24,960 nt of DNA from NCBI GenBank assembly GCA_020444005.1, contig JAHLLU010000003.1, forward strand, positions 1 to 24,960, written 5' to 3'. The DNA is from an archaeon. GTDB lineage: Archaea; Thermoproteota; Bathyarchaeia; TCS64. Within the stretch, counting starts at the first letter, position 1. Every line of letters starts with the position of its first letter. The translations under genes were made by a program, and so were the position numbers. Positions 6,993 through 16,158 of this stretch are shown in pieces. A model generated the notes under the pieces. The model did no database searches. It was not told the origin of the DNA and worked only from the letters and a program-made list of their open reading frames with translations.

Positions 6993-9302
6993 TTAGTCGA
7001 AGTATGACATTATTCCGTTTATAGCTGTCATGAGGGTGGCTACGTCGTCATCTCCTGCATCGATAACGAATCCGCCATTCTTCATATGCTGATAGAATGC
7101 AGCTAGTCCGCTAGCGTCATCCTCGTTTATTAGCTCAGCTCTATGGCATCCACCACAAGATCTTGCGGCAGGACCAGTAACAACCTCTGGAACGTCTCCA
7201 ATCGCTCTGCCCTCGACTGAGTCAGATGAAGATAGAAGACCTGGCAGAGACTTTGTCTGATCAGGCACCTCATATGTACCCTCGTAGTGACACGCTTCAC
7301 AATCTTTCAATGTGAAGGTGGGTATAGTATGCTCTATGTGCATCTCGTACTCGGTAGCAGCAACTTCGTCTGTGAAATCGATGTCTCCGGGATCGAATGC
7401 TTGGAATGCATGGATCGCGTGGACATAGGAGTCGATTTGTCTCGACTGCATCTCTAGGTGAGAACCACCTGAGAGCCCAACGTGACACATCCGGCAAACT
7501 ACAATACTTCCACCATAGTCTGGAGAGTGGAAGGTTGTTCCAAGTGCCTCGTGGCACTCATTACAGCTTTCAACGTCTGTGATTGGTTCATAGTAGTCGT
7601 CATCGAAGTCGTTGCTGGCAACGTCAAAGGTTCGTGAAACTGCATTGATAGCAACTTCCTCACCATCTGCATTGTCTACCATGGATAATACGGCGATTTC
7701 TATTCTCCGTATAGTGTCGTCATTAAGCATGCTTGACCATTCGGATAGGTCATGAGTGACTGCCCATGAACCTGCACCATCCGTAACGGTTGTGAAGTAT
7801 TCATGCTCGGTACCCACTTCGTAAGCGCCCTTAGGTAGGTCGCCGTCGGAGCGGGAGATAACACCGTTTCCACTACTGTCGTAGCGGTCATGTCCATTGA
7901 CAATGAAGTCTTTTGTGTCGTAGCCATAGAGGCCTATCATTACTTCTGGAACAATATCTGCAGAATCAACTGAACCAGCACTACCGGTAGCGCTGAACTC
8001 TATGCTCAGTGTGTTACCTGATAAGGAGGCGTCATCGATTGTAACAACGATCTCATCAGCGTACTTTACACCTTCAGAAGCATAGACTATTGGGTCGTAT
8101 CCTTTGTGGATGTCCGCAAAGTCGCCCATTGCACTTCCGTCAGCATGGCAGCTTGTACAGTCTGCTGTATCCAGATCAAGTGAACCGTGGATACTCGCTG
8201 GTAGAATAGTGTTCAGAGCAAGGTCTGCTGTTCCATATTCTTCAGAGCCAGTCACTGGGTGACAGGTCTTACATGTCTCTACAGTGAAGAATTCTTCAGT
8301 TAAGATCATGTCGAGTTTGCCTTCGTGACAGGTTATACAGTTAGCCATCGACTGTGGATAGGGGAACTCCATCGCGTGTGTGATGTGTGTATCACCCATG
8401 ACAGTAGCCATGTATGCATACTGTTCTTGTTCCGCAGGAGTTAACTCGTCTCCGGCGTGAAGTTCTGCATATCGTTCTGGGTCCTCTAGGATTACAAGCC
8501 AGTCATTATGACCACCTTCTAGTGTATCATAGTGGCAAGCCTTACAGGATGCGAAATCCGGCAAGTCTTCAACTGCGGCTTGCCTGTAGCCATGTTTGCC
8601 ATAAGGCTCACCGTGGCATTTTACACAACCGTCAACATTTGCAGCTGACTCGTATGTGCCTACATCACCGTATGCAATTCCTGCGCTAGAAACATCAGCG
8701 TATAATCTTACACGACCACCTGTATTGGCGTCAAGTTCTTCAACAGCGATATAACCATAAGCGATTCCATCAGAACTCGCAATATTATAGTCAACGCCAG
8801 TAGCAGTTGCCTGATACTGTCCATTTCCTAATGCAACGATATCACCAAATGAGGCAGAATTATCGAACATGCGAGTTGCACTGTCATATGTGACTGTGTA
8901 GAATCTCTTTTGATCTAGACCCGGCAAACCATCCTCATCAATGTAAGGTTGACCATCCTTAGTGATGGTGAACTTCATTGTCGCGGTGGAGCCGCTTGTT
9001 GTGACACTTGTAATATCTAATACGAGTGTAGTCTCATCAACATACTTGTCATAGACCGCTTGGTGTTCTTCACCAGCCTCACTGTGACAAGTCACACATG
9101 ACTCTGGTTCTGCTGAAACTGTAACTACTCCAGCTTCACCTGCGGGACCAGCTGGTCCAGCGGGGCCTGTGGGGCCAGCAGGTCCAGCGGGACCTTCGGG
9201 TCCAACTGGGCCTGTTGCCTTGTAGTATGATAAACCGATTCCGACTGTTGCTAGTATAAGAGCTATAACAGCTAGGTACATTGTTTGTTTTTCATTAATC
9301 AT
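6993..9302 (-). CDS. Membrane-anchored decaheme c-type cytochrome with collagen-like stalk (OmcA/MtrC-like layout)
   Basis: This 769-residue protein has ten CxxCH heme sites, with first cysteines at residues 69, 226, 253, 322, 344, 382, 580, 603, 668 and 716. Residues about 8-27 form a membrane anchor or uncleaved signal. Residues 31-57 are nine Gly-X-Y triplets of collagen type (GPV, GPE, then mostly GPA). Then come heme 1, a beta-rich heme-free domain (about 74-223), five hemes (226-386), a second heme-free beta-rich domain (about 405-565) and four hemes (580-720). Alternating beta domains with heme clusters resemble the extracellular OmcA/MtrC family of dissimilatory metal reducers, where the split is 5 and 5. 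The hemes should face the cell exterior, where it could pass electrons to external acceptors (inference). Its own TATA box, AGGT ribosome-binding site and terminator indicate a single-gene transcript. Confidence 0.9.
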   Translation of the reverse strand: MINEKQTMYLAVIALILATVGIGLSYYKATGPVGPEGPAGPAGPTGPAGPAGPAGEAGVVTVSAEPESCVTCHSEAGEEHQAVYDKYVDETTLVLDITSVTTSGSTATMKFTITKDGQPYIDEDGLPGLDQKRFYTVTYDSATRMFDNSASFGDIVALGNGQYQATATGVDYNIASSDGIAYGYIAVEELDANTGGRVRLYADVSSAGIAYGDVGTYESAANVDGCVKCHGEPYGKHGYRQAAVEDLPDFASCKACHYDTLEGGHNDWLVILEDPERYAELHAGDELTPAEQEQYAYMATVMGDTHITHAMEFPYPQSMANCITCHEGKLDMILTEEFFTVETCKTCHPVTGSEEYGTADLALNTILPASIHGSLDLDTADCTSCHADGSAMGDFADIHKGYDPIVYASEGVKYADEIVVTIDDASLSGNTLSIEFSATGSAGSVDSADIVPEVMIGLYGYDTKDFIVNGHDRYDSSGNGVISRSDGDLPKGAYEVGTEHEYFTTVTDGAGSWAVTHDLSEWSSMLNDDTIRRIEIAVLSMVDNADGEEVAINAVSRTFDVASNDFDDDYYEPITDVESCNECHEALGTTFHSPDYGGSIVVCRMCHVGLSGGSHLEMQSRQIDSYVHAIHAFQAFDPGDIDFTDEVAATEYEMHIEHTIPTFTLKDCEACHYEGTYEVPDQTKSLPGLLSSSDSVEGRAIGDVPEVVTGPAARSCGGCHRAELINEDDASGLAAFYQHMKNGGFVIDAGDDDVATLMTAINGIMSYFD

Positions 9303-9330
9303 GTTTACCTATGCAATGGTTTTACCCATA

Positions 9331-9338
9331 ATATTTAA
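9331..9338 (-). promoter_or_regulatory. TATA box of the decaheme cytochrome gene
   Basis: TTAAATAT on the minus strand is centred about 32 bp upstream of the ATG at 9302. An AGGT ribosome-binding site (9307-9310 on the plus strand) lies 4 bases before the ATG. The rest of the AT-rich gap 9303-9508 shows no gene. Confidence 0.5.
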
Positions 9339-9429
9339 CGTTTTATTCGATTTGTATTCTTAGGCTGCCCTAAATGTACAAAAATGTTACTTTTTTGAGC
9401 ATTATTATTACGTTTTATACATAATATAA

Positions 9430-9500
9430 TTGGTAAACTAACAGTTTTGACATATTTTGTCAAATTTAGTAAAATAATTGAGTAAATTAGTAATAAAAGA
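9430..9500 (-). terminator. T-rich region ending the membrane-arm operon
   Basis: Downstream of the last antiporter-like gene the minus strand carries CTCTTTTATTAC followed by several further short T-runs without a strong hairpin, as in archaeal oligo-T terminators. Confidence 0.3.
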
Positions 9501-9508
9501 GGTGTAAA

Positions 9509-11002
9509 TTAGTGGTGGAAGATGTGTTCGATGAACACTTCTATGGGGTCTGTGATAAGCTTCGGCCAGATACCGAATATTATCGCCAATGCACCCAATG
9601 CAATCAAGGGTAAAGCCATCTCCATTGGGACAGCCTTCACGTCCTCAAGCTTCTTGGGTAACTTGCCATAGAATATCTTCCAGACAGCCCTGAACTCATA
9701 AGCCAGCGTCAGCAGTGTCGCCAAGCTTCCAGCAAGTATAGCAACTATTAGCTCGGTTGTTCCGCTGTTGAAGCCCCTTACCATTGCGCCGCTGAGCAGT
9801 ATGAACTTGCTCTTGAAACCGACCGCTGGTGGGACACCTCCGATGGTTAGGAAACCTGCGAGTGATGCCAGTATTACTATTGGCAGTCTCTCGGCTAGTC
9901 CACCCATCTCTGTCATGTCTCGGCTATCTGTCCTGTAGAGCAAGGCTCCTGATACTAGGAAAAGTAAGCCGATGGCTAAGCCGTGGCTGATGCTGTAGCT
10001 GATTGAGCCCAGTACACCGAATGCAACATAGGTGAATACACCAAGGACACAATAGTTCATCTGGCTCATACTCAAGTATGCGACCAGTTTCTTTGTATCC
10101 TTTTGCGCAAGCGCCATCACACCCGCGTATAGGATCGTTACCAATGCCCACACCATGAATATGTGGCTCACTGGCTCCAGTACGCCTTGGAAGTATGGTA
10201 GCAGCCTCGCCATGCTGTATGTGCTTAGCATTACTGAGGTGGCTCCCAGAACCGCGCTTAGGGGTGCTGGTGACTCACTGTATGTTACTGGCATCCATCC
10301 GTGGAAACCGAATGCGCCGATCTTGAAGAGCAAGCCGATTGTTATGGCTAAGCCCACCCAGAAGGCGTTGGGGTAGTCCACGATGTGCACTAGGTCAGCG
10401 ATCTCAAAGCTTCCTACGCTCCAGAATGCTCCGATTATGCCTAGCATGAATACGCCTCCACCGATGTGGGTGTAGAGGAAGTAGGTCATGCTGTTTCGTT
10501 TGCGGTCACCGTATCCGTATAGGAATACGAGTAGCCAGCTGAAGATTAGCATCATCTCGAAGAACATGAAGAACTGCAGCGTGTTTGTGGCAAGCATGCA
10601 TCCTCCTACGCTTGCTCCGTATAGTAGGAACAACGCATAGTATCGTGCATATGCCTCATTGCTCTCCTCCATGTCATCCATCTTGAGACGTCTCTCCATG
10701 TATGGCATGCTGAACATTGTTGCGCCCGCGAAGACGAAGATGTATGTGAACAGCATTGGTACGCTGAGACCGTCTGCCAGTAAACCAAATGTTAGGTTTA
10801 TTGGAGTCGGAGCCCACGCGTATTCTTCAATTATCGTGTCATGCATTACCTCTGGGAAGCTTAGTCCCAGAACCACGGTCACCCCTAGGAATACTAGGAA
10901 GACCAACCAGCTCACTTTCTTGCCCATACTCTTTCCGAGCAGGTAGACGACTGGTGCTGCTACGAACATTGCCAAGATTAGTGTTAGTAGATTTGTTATC
11001 AT
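9509..11002 (-). CDS. Antiporter-like membrane subunit, NuoM/FpoM type, second copy
   Basis: This 497-residue polytopic protein belongs to the NuoL/M/N (Mrp antiporter-like) family. The core pumping residues are present: Glu149 in FFEMMLIFSW, Lys227 in LLFKIGAFGFHGW, and Lys399 in GFKSKF. The lysine usually seen in the next helix is missing (SVMLSTYS). Its N-terminus (PVVYLLGKSMGKK) closely matches that of the preceding gene (PVVYLLGRSMGKN), pointing to tandem duplication. The start was placed at ATG 11002 because GAGGTGA lies 5 bases upstream; a GTG at 11011 sits inside that motif. It is the last gene of the minus-strand membrane-arm operon. Its place in the assembled arm, distal or next to L, cannot be read from sequence. 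Confidence 0.88.
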   Translation of the reverse strand: MITNLLTLILAMFVAAPVVYLLGKSMGKKVSWLVFLVFLGVTVVLGLSFPEVMHDTIIEEYAWAPTPINLTFGLLADGLSVPMLFTYIFVFAGATMFSMPYMERRLKMDDMEESNEAYARYYALFLLYGASVGGCMLATNTLQFFMFFEMMLIFSWLLVFLYGYGDRKRNSMTYFLYTHIGGGVFMLGIIGAFWSVGSFEIADLVHIVDYPNAFWVGLAITIGLLFKIGAFGFHGWMPVTYSESPAPLSAVLGATSVMLSTYSMARLLPYFQGVLEPVSHIFMVWALVTILYAGVMALAQKDTKKLVAYLSMSQMNYCVLGVFTYVAFGVLGSISYSISHGLAIGLLFLVSGALLYRTDSRDMTEMGGLAERLPIVILASLAGFLTIGGVPPAVGFKSKFILLSGAMVRGFNSGTTELIVAILAGSLATLLTLAYEFRAVWKIFYGKLPKKLEDVKAVPMEMALPLIALGALAIIFGIWPKLITDPIEVFIEHIFHH

Positions 11003-11012
11003 TTCATTCACC

Positions 11013-12491
11013 TCATCCTATCAGTCCTGCGACTGCCTCCATTAGTGGATCAATTATTGGTCTCGGGTAGATACCCAGTACCACCGAGAACGCTATCAGG
11101 AGAACCATCGCCAACAACATCATTGTAGGCGCCTCCTCGACATCCACCAAATGCTCTGGCAGCGGACCGAAGAAGACTCTCCTCATAGTCCAAGTGGTAT
11201 AACCTACTGTAAGCGCCGTAGATATCAGCGCCACTAAGGCTACATAGAAATCGGCTGAGAGAATCTCAACGCCGGGGCCAAACGCACCCAAGAATATCAT
11301 CATCTTTGATGGATATCCAATGGTTGGTGGAATACCGGCTAGGTTCAGTGCACCTATGAAGAACACGGTGGCTGTTACCGGCATCCGTGCCGCTAATCCT
11401 CCGAGTTCCCTGATGTCCCTGATGCCTGTTCTATAGATTATTGCTCCCATACAGAGGAAGAGCGCTGCCTTACCGAAGCCGTGGCTAATGTAGTGTAGCA
11501 TCGAGCCTGTGACTCCCAGAGTCGTACAGCTTACTACGCCGATGAACATGTAGCCCATCTGGCTCATGCTGCTGTAGGCGAGTAGACGCTTGATGTCTGT
11601 CTCGGACATGACCATGAGTCCGCCGTAGATCATTGTCACCAAGCCCCAAGCCAGTGTCAACATATAGTAGCTCTGTAGTGTTCCAGTGATGGGGATCAGC
11701 ATCCTCGCGATTGAATAAGCAGCTAAGCCGCTCATTGCTGGGCTCAGCAAGGCGCTGATTGATGTTGGAGCGTTTGCGTATGCAGCTGGCTGCCAGAGGT
11801 GTAGTCCGAACATTGCCAGTTTTACTCCAAAGCCTAGAAGCATTAGTATTACTACCATGCCTGCGTAGGGTGAGCCTGTTAGCAGCGCTAGGTCTGCGAG
11901 CTCGAATGAGCCTGTGAGTGCGTAGGCTGCGAGTGCTCCTGTTACGAATAGTACTGCGCCGACGATTGACCAGAGTAGGTAGCTTAGGGCTATCTTTTCT
12001 TTCTCCCCTGAGCCGTATGCGTTGATTAGCAGATAGCTTGGGATAATCATCAGCTCGAAGAAGAAGTAGAACTCAAAGAGACTTGTGCTCAGCACTACGC
12101 CCAGCATACCTCCGACATATCCGAGGTAAACCGCGTAGAAAGTAGCGTATGCCTTGTTGTTCTCTCCTCCGTATTGCTTGAGTATATTCTGCGCCATCTC
12201 CAAGTTGCTGAATATCAGCATGATGACGGATAGCAGTGCAATCAGTAACGCGATTGGGTTACTCAAGCCGTCAGCGTATAAGCCGAAATCTATACCGGGG
12301 AGCCACTCGATGTAATCTCCAACCGGTGTATCGGCTATGTTCATTTGGAGGCTTCCAAGATAGACTGTGCTGTAAAGTAGTGGCAGTAATGCTATCCAGC
12401 TCGTGTTCTTACCCATGCTTCTACCAAGTAGGTAGACGACGGGCATCGCGATGAAGGGTAGTAGTACTGCTAGCCAAAGTTGCAGATTCAT
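11013..12491 (-). CDS. nuoM: Antiporter-like membrane subunit, NuoM/FpoM type
   Basis: This 492-residue polytopic protein of the proton-translocating NuoM family has Glu146 (FFFELMIIPSY), Lys224 (GFGVKLAMFGLHLW) and Lys396 (GYPSKM). Canonical NuoM has Glu rather than Lys at the last site, so this subunit has the Lys typical of L and N. The HxWLPDAH motif after the Lys helix is changed to HLWQPAAY. The ATG overlaps the stop of the L gene by one base (TAATG). It would form one ion channel of the membrane arm of the hydrogenase complex. Confidence 0.9.
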   Translation of the reverse strand: MNLQLWLAVLLPFIAMPVVYLLGRSMGKNTSWIALLPLLYSTVYLGSLQMNIADTPVGDYIEWLPGIDFGLYADGLSNPIALLIALLSVIMLIFSNLEMAQNILKQYGGENNKAYATFYAVYLGYVGGMLGVVLSTSLFEFYFFFELMIIPSYLLINAYGSGEKEKIALSYLLWSIVGAVLFVTGALAAYALTGSFELADLALLTGSPYAGMVVILMLLGFGVKLAMFGLHLWQPAAYANAPTSISALLSPAMSGLAAYSIARMLIPITGTLQSYYMLTLAWGLVTMIYGGLMVMSETDIKRLLAYSSMSQMGYMFIGVVSCTTLGVTGSMLHYISHGFGKAALFLCMGAIIYRTGIRDIRELGGLAARMPVTATVFFIGALNLAGIPPTIGYPSKMMIFLGAFGPGVEILSADFYVALVALISTALTVGYTTWTMRRVFFGPLPEHLVDVEEAPTMMLLAMVLLIAFSVVLGIYPRPIIDPLMEAVAGLIG

Positions 12492-14677
12492 TATAGTAGA
12501 CCTCCTGCGTAAAGCATTGCTAGAATTACTAGCAGTAACATGGCTGCCATGTATAGCAGGTTCATGTTGAGAAGACCTGTCTGGGTCTTCTTTGCTCGGT
12601 TATACAAACCGATTACTGCGGATGGAACATCTGTGTTCAAGCCGCCGAATATTACGCCCTCTTCAATTGAGGCGTATAATGTGTTGCAGACGCTCTGTGT
12701 GATGCCTGCGACACCGTCGTTGAGCCAGATTAGTATGTTTGACTCGAAGACGTTGTGTATGACGTTGCTCATTAAAACGAGCCCGTCTACGAATATCAAG
12801 TAGTAAATCTTGTTCATGTACCACCTGTTCCAAAGGAAACTGTGTATATTCATCCTCATGGGACTTGCTTCTACCCACTCCCAAGAGTCGATCTTCTTAG
12901 CCCAGAAGAACATGTAGCCCAAGTATCCACCCAACGCTAACGCGACTGCGCTTAACCCGGCTCCAACTAGCTTTGTTGAGCCCTCAATGTGTGGTACATG
13001 CAGGTGCTCCGCTATCTCATGGGGTAGTAGATGCTCAACTGTGATGTGCATCTGATGTTCGATGAATATCTCAGGATTCAGACCTTCACTGGCTAGTCCA
13101 ACTGTTGCTAACAAGCCCATTATAGTGAATAATCCTACGAGAATCGCGATTGGCACCCACATCGTGGCTGGTGCCTCGTGTGGTGCGTGTCCGTGGTGAT
13201 TCATATCTTTGATGAAGTCACTCTCGTCTCCCCTGAAGGTGTTAGAGATGTATCTGATGCTGTAGGTCAGTGTCATAGCTGCGCTGATTACACCGACAAC
13301 CAGTAGCGCATAGGCTAGTGGCGTTCCCGCAACCAGTGCTGCTAGGAATACTGAGTCCTTGCTCCAGAAGCCGCTGAAGATAGGTATACCGCTCAGGCTC
13401 AAGGTGGCAACCACCATGAGCTTGTAAGTGGTTGGCATGTATTTGCCCAGTCCACCCATGTTCTTGGTGTAGATTGTGTGCACAGCGTGAATTACTGAAC
13501 CAGCGCTCAGGAACAACGCAGCCTTGAACAAAGCATGGCTCGCTAAGTGATAGATACCTGCGGTCAAGCCGGGGATATAGGCGTCCTGTGTGAAACCGCT
13601 AAGTCCAAGACCCAGCATCATGTAGCCGATCTGGCTGACTGTGGAGTAAGCCAGAATCTTCTTTAGCTCAATTGCAACGAGTGCCTGACTCGCCGCTAGG
13701 AAACACGTGAATGCTCCAACCAAAGCGATGGCTATGAAGTATACCTGTGCGCCTTGTATTCCCAGCGCCCATGTTCCAATATAGAAGATGGGGCTTAGAC
13801 GAGCCACAAGATAGACTCCTGCCTTGACCATTGTTGCGGCGTGGATAAGCGCTGAAACGCTTGTTGGCCCAGCCATGGCCTCGGGTAGCCATTCATGGAA
13901 TGGGAACTGCGCGGACTTGCCTATTGGGCCTCCTAGAATCAGGACACCTGTTAAGGCTACCAATCCAGGTACCTTACCCATCTCTGCGAGCCAGATTGGC
14001 GCGGTCTCGATGAGCTCTGCGTAACTGAATGTTCCCGCGAAGTAGTAGACGATAAAGACTCCTGCGATGAGGAAGACGTCTCCGATTCCAGTGACCACGA
14101 AGGCCTTCATGCCTGCATGGCTTGGAGGATACATCTCGGTTGGTGGCGGTCCACCTAGCCATCTGTCTTTTGCGTCTCTGTAGTAGTAGCCGATTAATCC
14201 GTAGCTGCATACTCCGACGCCCTCCCAACCGATTAGGGTCATTATGAGGTTGTCTGAGAGTACCAACAGTAGCATGCTTCCGATGAAGTATAGGAACAGG
14301 AACCAGTATCTTGTGAGGCACTTGTCCCCATGCATGTAGCTGGTGCTGTAGACTACGATTAGGAAGCTGATTAGCGCTACCACGTTTATTATGATGACAC
14401 TTAGCGGGTCAACCAAGACCCCAAAGGTCAAGGGATTACCGCTAGGTAGTGTCATCCATGTGAATAACTCAATGCCACCCGCTGTATGCCCTGCAAACAG
14501 GTCGAGTCCCATTGAAGCCGCAGCGACTACTGCTGAGCCCGCGAAGGCTACTGCGCCATAGTCTCTGAGCTTGTCGTTGATTTTTCCTAAGATGGGCATC
14601 ATTAGTGCCCCGATTATTGGCAGCAGCCACACTAGGAAGGGTGCTGGATGTGCCATGATTGTTTCTATTACGCTCAT
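12491..14677 (-). CDS. nuoL: NuoL/FpoL-type antiporter-like subunit with lateral helix
   Basis: This 728-residue protein has the full NuoL signature: Glu152 (GWEGVGVCSYGLIG), Lys254 (PIGKSAQFPFHEWLPEAM), Lys285 (HAATMVKAGVYL) and Lys440 (GFWSKDS). The C-terminal region after about residue 600 (FLWNRWYMNKIYYL and a last hydrophobic helix) matches the FpoL/NuoL tail that forms the lateral helix and its anchor. It is longer than E. coli NuoL (613); part of the excess lies in two histidine-rich stretches (HHGHAPH at about 494-500 and seven His between 541 and 563). It overlaps both neighbours by one base. It is normally the distal pump of the arm. Confidence 0.93.
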   Translation of the reverse strand: MSVIETIMAHPAPFLVWLLPIIGALMMPILGKINDKLRDYGAVAFAGSAVVAAASMGLDLFAGHTAGGIELFTWMTLPSGNPLTFGVLVDPLSVIIINVVALISFLIVVYSTSYMHGDKCLTRYWFLFLYFIGSMLLLVLSDNLIMTLIGWEGVGVCSYGLIGYYYRDAKDRWLGGPPPTEMYPPSHAGMKAFVVTGIGDVFLIAGVFIVYYFAGTFSYAELIETAPIWLAEMGKVPGLVALTGVLILGGPIGKSAQFPFHEWLPEAMAGPTSVSALIHAATMVKAGVYLVARLSPIFYIGTWALGIQGAQVYFIAIALVGAFTCFLAASQALVAIELKKILAYSTVSQIGYMMLGLGLSGFTQDAYIPGLTAGIYHLASHALFKAALFLSAGSVIHAVHTIYTKNMGGLGKYMPTTYKLMVVATLSLSGIPIFSGFWSKDSVFLAALVAGTPLAYALLVVGVISAAMTLTYSIRYISNTFRGDESDFIKDMNHHGHAPHEAPATMWVPIAILVGLFTIMGLLATVGLASEGLNPEIFIEHQMHITVEHLLPHEIAEHLHVPHIEGSTKLVGAGLSAVALALGGYLGYMFFWAKKIDSWEWVEASPMRMNIHSFLWNRWYMNKIYYLIFVDGLVLMSNVIHNVFESNILIWLNDGVAGITQSVCNTLYASIEEGVIFGGLNTDVPSAVIGLYNRAKKTQTGLLNMNLLYMAAMLLLVILAMLYAGGLL

Positions 14678-16158
14678 TATAGTATCGCTCCTATGTAGTC
14701 GCTAAGTCCCTCAATGAGAGCGTTGCTGGCTAGTGTTGCGTAGCTCGTCACTGATTCGGGGAATATTCCGAAGACGAGAATAACTAGTGCCATCAACAGG
14801 GTCACCGTTATCATTAGTGGTGGAGCTTCCTTTGCTTCAACTGCGTTCTCCGGTGCGTCACCCATTAACGCCATTATGACTCTGGCATAGTATGCGACGC
14901 TCAGTGTGCTGTTCAGGATTCCAAAGACGGCGAGTAGAACGTATCCTACGCCGATTGCTGAGCTGAATAGCACGAATTTGCTGATGAAGCCGCTTGTGCC
15001 GGGTACGCCTGCTAGACCGAGGAATGATATCAGTATGCTGAAGGTTGTGAATGGCATCTTTCTGCCTACTCCCCTAAGCTCATTGATGTCTCGTGTTCCA
15101 GTCATATGATCGATGCTTCCCACGGCAAGGAATGCTGTTCCCTTCATGAACGCGTGGTTGAATACGTGCAGGAATGTCCCCATCAAGCCATAGGCTAGTC
15201 CAGTGGATAAGCCGATTAGCATGTAACCCATCTGGGCGATGCTACTGTAGGCTAACATCCGTTTCAGGTCATCCTGTCGTAGCGCCAACAGGTTTCCCAG
15301 CGTCATTGTTGCGAACGCTAGGATCGCCATTGGGAGCTGGAATAGCGCCGGTTCGTAGAGTATGAATAGAACTCTGATCATTGCGTAGAGTCCTGTCTCG
15401 ATGACTATTCCAGACAGTAGCGCGCTTATTGGGCTTGGTGCCTCTGGGTGCGCGTCTGGTAGCCATGTGTGCATAGGCACGATGGCGGACTTTACGCCGA
15501 ATCCGACGATTAGTGTCGAGAATATTATGATGGTCCATGGGGTTAATGCTGCTCCACGGATTGTGTTAGCTAGAACCGCAAAGTTCAGGCTTCCAGCCAT
15601 TCCGTAGATGAAAGCCATACCGAATAGAAGTATGACGCTTCCAACGCTGCCCATGATCATGTACTTGAAGCCTGCCTCGATTGGTCCAGGTCTGTCCTTT
15701 CTGAAGCTAACCAAGCTGTAGCTCGCGATGCCCATCATCTCCCAGAAGATGAACAATGTGAACAAGTCACCTGCAAAAGCTACTCCGGTCATGCCCACAG
15801 TGATTGCGCTCAACAAAGCATAGTACTCTGTGAGTCGTGTATCATGGTCCATGTATGAGAAGCTGTAGACCGTTACGAGGAAGCTTGTTATCACCGCGGT
15901 TGCGGCGAAGTAAAGGCTCATCATATCGATCTCAAGGCATGCTCCGAGTGGCGGATTACCGCCGATATTGATTACTAGGATCTCACCTGCATTGATGCCC
16001 ATATTGTAGAGCATCCACATGCTCACGACACCCCAGAGACTTAGCAAAATCGCTACACCGTCTCTAAGCTTTGGTGTCTTCATCTTGTCTGCCAAGAGAC
16101 CGATGACACCCATAATCATGGGCGCGAACATGTAGTAGAGTGCTGTCGGTATCACCAT
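14677..16158 (-). CDS. Antiporter-like membrane subunit, MrpD/NuoN-like, next to K
   Basis: This 493-residue polytopic protein of the same superfamily is less like the two NuoM copies and closer to MrpD/HyfB/NuoN types (FTLFIFWEMMGIASYSLVSF, IVPMHTWLPDAHPEAPSPIS). Core residues are Glu140, Lys223, Lys394 (GFISKF), with Glu254 where NuoL has a Lys. Its position directly after K is where NuoN-type or hydrogenase H-type subunits contact the membrane core (inference). It overlaps K by 7 bp and L by 1 bp. It brings the number of antiporter-like subunits to four, one more than the three of a standard complex I. Confidence 0.88.
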   Translation of the reverse strand: MVIPTALYYMFAPMIMGVIGLLADKMKTPKLRDGVAILLSLWGVVSMWMLYNMGINAGEILVINIGGNPPLGACLEIDMMSLYFAATAVITSFLVTVYSFSYMDHDTRLTEYYALLSAITVGMTGVAFAGDLFTLFIFWEMMGIASYSLVSFRKDRPGPIEAGFKYMIMGSVGSVILLFGMAFIYGMAGSLNFAVLANTIRGAALTPWTIIIFSTLIVGFGVKSAIVPMHTWLPDAHPEAPSPISALLSGIVIETGLYAMIRVLFILYEPALFQLPMAILAFATMTLGNLLALRQDDLKRMLAYSSIAQMGYMLIGLSTGLAYGLMGTFLHVFNHAFMKGTAFLAVGSIDHMTGTRDINELRGVGRKMPFTTFSILISFLGLAGVPGTSGFISKFVLFSSAIGVGYVLLAVFGILNSTLSVAYYARVIMALMGDAPENAVEAKEAPPLMITVTLLMALVILVFGIFPESVTSYATLASNALIEGLSDYIGAIL

